Shown: positions 23,303-26,187 of the stretch, piece by piece
Layout of the letters: each line of letters begins with the position of its first letter
Numbering within the stretch: position 1 is the first letter of the stretch
The notes under the pieces: generated by a model
What the model was told of the DNA's origin: nothing
The model's database searches: none
What the model saw: the letters and a program-made list of their open reading frames with translations, nothing else
DNA from: an uncultured Eubacteriales bacterium
Lineage (GTDB): Bacteria; Bacillota; Clostridia; Tissierellales; Peptoniphilaceae
DNA length: 26,187 nucleotides
Direction of reading: 5' to 3'
Assembly: GCA_902488815.1 (NCBI GenBank)
Contig: CABTXP010000019.1
Span: 1 to 26,187 of the forward strand
Made by a program: the position numbers and the translations under genes

Positions 23303-24686
23303 ATATTTCCCCCTCTAAGGAAAAAGTTGTCGCTTTGGTAATCTTTACATCCACAATTTTGCCGATTAATTCTTCTCCACCGTCAAAATTCACCAATTTA
23401 AAACCGTCTGTTCTGCCTGAAACTCTATTGTCATTGGTCTTCGAAATTTGTTCTACCAAAACTTTTTGAACCGACCCTATAAGCGCTTTATTTTTCTCTA
23501 AAGCGATTGGATACAATGTGTCTAAAAGCCTTTCAAATCTCTCCTGTTTCACCTTGCGAGGCACTTGATCAGTCCTTTTTGCTGCAGGCGTCCCCTCTCT
23601 TACAGAGTATAAGAAAGTAAAACTCATATCGTACATAGCTTTTTTACAAAGGTCAATTGTGTCATTGAAATCCTCTTCCGTCTCTCCCGGAAAGCCAACC
23701 ATAATATCTGTAGAAATAGAAATTTCAGGACATATTTCCCGTGCTCTTTCGATAATTTTTAAATAATTTTCTCTCGTATAATGCCTGTTCATTTCTTTTA
23801 AAACTTTATTGCTGCCGGCCTGAACAGGTAAATGTAAAAACTTGCATAGCTTATCCAAATCTTTATAACACATTAAAAGTTCGTCCGATATGTCCTTTGG
23901 ATGAGAAGTCATAAATCTTATTCGCTCCAATCCATCTATGTCATTAATCATGTGTAGCAGCTGTGCAAATGTAACATGTTCATCTAAACTTTTGCCGTAG
24001 GAATTAACATTTTGGCCCAAGAGCATTACTTCTTTTACACCTGAGTTTACAAGATCTTTTATTTCCGCGACAATTTCTTCAGGACTTCTGCTCAACTCTC
24101 TTCCTCTTGTATAAGGCACGATACAATATGTGCAGAAGTTGTTGCAGCCGTACATAATATTTACAAAGGCCTTGTGTTTATAAAGTCTGTCCGCTTTGAT
24201 AAACTCATCATTTCGCAAGCTATCTTCAATGTCCACAATCAGTTCCTTGTTTTCATAATGTCTTAACAAAAGTTCCGGCAGTTTATTAATATTGTTTGTG
24301 CCGAAGATTAAATCGACATTTTCAAACTTGTCTATTACGTAATCACGAGACTCTTTTCGCTGCATCATACAGCCGCAAACACCTATTACAACATCAGGGT
24401 TTGCCTTTTTAAGAGACTTCAAATATCCTAATTGCCCATACACTTTTTGTTCTGCAGAGTGTCTTACCGAGCAAGTATTTAACAAAATAAGATCCGCACT
24501 CTCCATGTCTTGTGCTATTTCAAATCCCATTTCCTTTAAAAGCCATTCTATTTTTTCCGAATCGTGCTCATTCATTTGGCAACCGTGAGTGATAATTATA
24601 CTTCTCTTATTTCGTCTTTCTCTATCTTTAAAAAGTTCATTTATATTCTTAACTTCATCTATATAATTAAAAGCTTTGTGTTTCAT
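23289..24686 (-). CDS. miaB: tRNA-2-methylthio-N6-dimethylallyladenosine synthase MiaB
   Basis: A radical-SAM methylthiotransferase that thiomethylates C2 of isopentenyl-A37 in tRNA. The UPF0004 domain carries cluster ligands Cys 36 (HGCQMNEHDSE), Cys 72 (NTCSVR) and Cys 106 (CGCMMQR). The radical SAM motif CNNFCTYC follows at 181-188 and a TRAM domain ends the 465 aa protein. The ATG at 24686 is chosen because AAGGAG lies 8-13 bases upstream; an upstream in-frame start at 24737 would add 17 hydrophobic/basic residues encoded in the promoter region. It is the first gene of the miaB-mutS-mutL-miaA-ynbB operon. Confidence 0.97.
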   Translation of the reverse strand: MKHKAFNYIDEVKNINELFKDRERRNKRSIIITHGCQMNEHDSEKIEWLLKEMGFEIAQDMESADLILLNTCSVRHSAEQKVYGQLGYLKSLKKANPDVVIGVCGCMMQRKESRDYVIDKFENVDLIFGTNNINKLPELLLRHYENKELIVDIEDSLRNDEFIKADRLYKHKAFVNIMYGCNNFCTYCIVPYTRGRELSRSPEEIVAEIKDLVNSGVKEVMLLGQNVNSYGKSLDEHVTFAQLLHMINDIDGLERIRFMTSHPKDISDELLMCYKDLDKLCKFLHLPVQAGSNKVLKEMNRHYTRENYLKIIERAREICPEISISTDIMVGFPGETEEDFNDTIDLCKKAMYDMSFTFLYSVREGTPAAKRTDQVPRKVKQERFERLLDTLYPIALEKNKALIGSVQKVLVEQISKTNDNRVSGRTDGFKLVNFDGGEELIGKIVDVKITKATTFSLEGEIYEKH

Positions 24687-24708
24687 TATAATTCTCCTTA
24701 TCTTATTT

Positions 24709-24737
24709 ATTTTACAAAATAAATAGAAAAACTTCAA
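24709..24737 (-). promoter_or_regulatory. Promoter of the miaB-mutS-mutL-miaA-ynbB operon
   Basis: On the minus strand, TTGAAG (24737-24732), a 17-base spacer and TAAAAT (24714-24709), about 22 bases before the miaB ATG and just after the dut terminator. No GAAC-N4-GTTC SOS box is present here. Confidence 0.65.
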
Positions 24738-24747
24738 AAATTTGGAT

Positions 24748-24771
24748 AAAAAAAAGAAGGCATAGCCTTCT
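24748..24771 (-). terminator. Rho-independent terminator after dut
   Basis: AGAAGGC (minus strand, 24771-24765), loop TAT, GCCTTCT (24761-24755), then a T run to 24748. It starts two bases after the dut stop. Confidence 0.92.
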
Positions 24772-24772
24772 A

Positions 24773-25216
24773 TTATTTACTGCCGGTGCTACCGAATCCG
24801 CCTTCACTTCTTTCAGTGTCTGACAACTCATCTAAGCTTTCCACTTCAATAAGCTCTGCTCTTTCAACTTTCATTATGACAAGTTGAGCGATGCGGTCAC
24901 CGTTTTCTATTACTATGTCTTCTCCGCCTAAATTAATTACTATAACTTTAAGCTCTCCTCTGTAGTCCCAATCAATTGTGCCGATGCCGTTTGGAAGTGA
25001 AAGGCCTTTTTTAAGAGCAAGTCCGCTTCTCATGCGAACTTGTCCCTCATAACCTTCAGGTATTTCAACATAGATACCTGTCGGTATTAAAGTTATTTCC
25101 ATTGGCTTTATGCACATGGCTTTATCTAAGTCGGCGCAAAGATCAATGCCGCTTGCGCCCTTAGATTGATAGTCAGGCAGAGGATTTCTACTCTTGTTAA
25201 CTACTTTAATTTTCAT
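24773..25216 (-). CDS. dut: Deoxyuridine 5'-triphosphate nucleotidohydrolase
   Basis: dUTPase hydrolyses dUTP to dUMP and pyrophosphate, keeping uracil out of DNA and feeding dTMP synthesis. The 147 aa trimeric-type protein has all five motifs: ASGIDLCA (about 22-29), RMRSGLALKKGL, NGIGTIDWDYRGELKV (catalytic Asp region), NGDRIAQLV, and the flexible C-terminal RSEGGFGSTG. Motif III has Trp where Ser or Ala is usual (IDWDYRGE). GAGGAC precedes the ATG at 25216, which overlaps the pnp end by 11 bases, so the gene is translated from the pnp transcript. Confidence 0.97.
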   Translation of the reverse strand: MKIKVVNKSRNPLPDYQSKGASGIDLCADLDKAMCIKPMEITLIPTGIYVEIPEGYEGQVRMRSGLALKKGLSLPNGIGTIDWDYRGELKVIVINLGGEDIVIENGDRIAQLVIMKVERAELIEVESLDELSDTERSEGGFGSTGSK

Positions 25217-26154
25217 TTTTGTCCTCTTTTGAAGGTTTTCTTTCTTCTTTTGGAAGTAATGACTTTCTTGATAAGGATATTTTATCGTTGTTATCTATTT
25301 CAATTACTTCAACCTTAACTTCATCTCCAACTTTTAATACGTCTTCAACTCTGTTAGTTCTTTCTCTTTGAATTTCCGAGATGTGAAGTAAGCCTTCAGT
25401 GCCTTTTTTAATTTCTACAAAAGCACCGAACTTCATAATCTTTTTAACTTTTCCAACGTAAATATCTCCGACTTCAACTTCCTTTACAATGTTTTCTATA
25501 ATTTGAATAGCTTCCTTTGCTTTGTCAGCATTTTCTGAAATTACAGAAACTTGTCCGTCGTCGTCTATGTCAATCTTTACGCCTGTTTGTTCAATTATTT
25601 TATTAATTGTCTTGCCGCCTGATCCGATTACTTCGCCAATCTTTTCAGGGTCAATTGTAATTGAGTAGATAATCGGTGCATATGGTGAAAGTTCCGGTCT
25701 CGGTTCCGCTATTGCGCCGTGCATATTGTCTAAGATTTGAAGTCTTGCTACACGCGCTTGTTCAAGTGCTTGAGCAAGTATTTCTTCACTAATACCTGAT
25801 ACCTTAATGTCCATTTGAATAGCTGTAATACCTTCTCTTGTACCGGCTACTTTAAAGTCCATGTCTCCGAAATGGTCTTCAAGACCTTGAATATCTGTAA
25901 GTATTTTTATCTTGCCGTTTTCTTCAATTAGACCCATTGCAATACCTGCAACAGGAGCTTTAATAGGCACACCTGCGTCCATAAGAGCAAGTGTTGATCC
26001 ACAAACAGATGCTTGAGAAGATGAACCGTTTGATGACAATACTTCCGATACCACTCTAATTGCATATGGAAAATCTTCTTCACTTGGTATAACGGGAAGA
26101 AGTGCTCTTTCAGCCAATGCTCCGTGACCAATTTCTCTTCTGCCGGGACCTCTT
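25206..26154 (-). CDS. pnp: Polyribonucleotide nucleotidyltransferase (PNPase), 3' part only
   Basis: The C-terminal 315 or so residues of PNPase, a phosphorolytic 3'-5' exoribonuclease. The visible part begins in the second RNase PH domain (RGPGRREIGHGALAERALLP, then SSSQASVCGSTLALMDAGVP and the FGDMDFKVAGT active-site Asp region). A KH domain (KIGEVIGSGGKTINKI) and an S1 domain (GDIYVGKVKKIMKFGAFVEI) follow, with a charged Lys/Glu tail. Roughly the first 390 residues are missing because the contig ends. The frame appears to start with GTG inside the adapter (peptide MCSSDL), but that is artefact: genuine sequence starts at 26154. No stop or frameshift is seen. Confidence 0.96.
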
Positions 26155-26187
26155 AGATCGGAAGAGCACACGTCTGAACTCCAGTCA
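26155..26187. other. Illumina TruSeq adapter, sequencing artefact
   Basis: The last 33 bases begin AGATCGGAAGAGCACACGTC and continue GAACTCCAGTCA after the next T, which is the TruSeq indexed adapter (read 1 side) base for base. In reverse complement it extends the pnp frame with the well-known false N-terminus MCSSDL. It is not genomic and should be trimmed. Confidence 0.98.

Noticed and set aside
26134..26187. PNPase reading frame appearing complete from a GTG with N-terminus MCSSDL
   Set aside because: Those codons are adapter sequence; the gene is truncated by the contig end.

Overview
The window is a 26 kb chromosomal segment from a low-GC Gram-positive anaerobe. Gene order and protein style (ffh-rpsP-khpA-rimM-trmD-rplS; a compact pyr operon with pyrI; miaB-mutS-mutL-miaA-ynbB) fit Clostridia/Tissierellia, most likely a Peptoniphilaceae-type organism. 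That placement is inference. It is the end of a draft contig: the last 33 bases (26155-26187) are Illumina TruSeq adapter rather than genome, and position 1 lies one base before the ffh start codon.

Layout. (1) 2-3571, plus strand: a translation and secretion operon, ffh, rpsP, khpA, rimM, trmD and rplS, closed by a terminator. (2) 3575-6956, plus: a three-gene unit with its own promoter, containing a membrane-anchored GH18/SH3b wall protein, a zinc-dependent phospholipase C-like protein that appears to start at a non-canonical ATC codon, and asnA, closed by a terminator. (3) 6957-7978: a gene-free, very AT-rich kilobase holding a long imperfect hairpin and a bidirectional terminator-like hairpin. 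(4) 7979-13585, minus: the pyrimidine operon pyrB-pyrI-pyrC-pyrF-pyrK-pyrD-pyrE, with almost every junction overlapping and a leader too short for an attenuator. (5) 13608-15982, minus: a BMP-family lipoprotein and an unrecognised membrane protein, each with its own promoter and terminator. (6) 16008-16765: tRNA-Trp (minus) and a LexA homologue (plus) diverge from one short promoter region. (7) 16737-24737, minus: miaB-mutS-mutL-miaA-ynbB from one promoter. (8) 24748-26154, minus: dut and the 3' part of pnp.

How the genes work together. Region 1 makes ribosomal proteins and their maturation and tRNA-modification factors. Region 4 makes UMP from aspartate and carbamoyl phosphate; carAB and pyrR are not here. 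Region 7 joins mismatch repair (MutS and an endonuclease-type MutL) to modification of tRNA A37 (MiaA then MiaB). Dut keeps uracil out of DNA and PNPase degrades RNA.

The most unusual biology is the LexA homologue. It keeps the winged-helix DNA-binding domain and the fold of the C-terminal domain, but the catalytic serine position is Glu and the Ala-Gly self-cleavage site is absent, so it should not respond to DNA damage by RecA-stimulated self-cleavage. A perfect 12-bp palindrome sits between it and tRNA-Trp as a possible operator. I saw no mobile element, CRISPR array or defence cassette.
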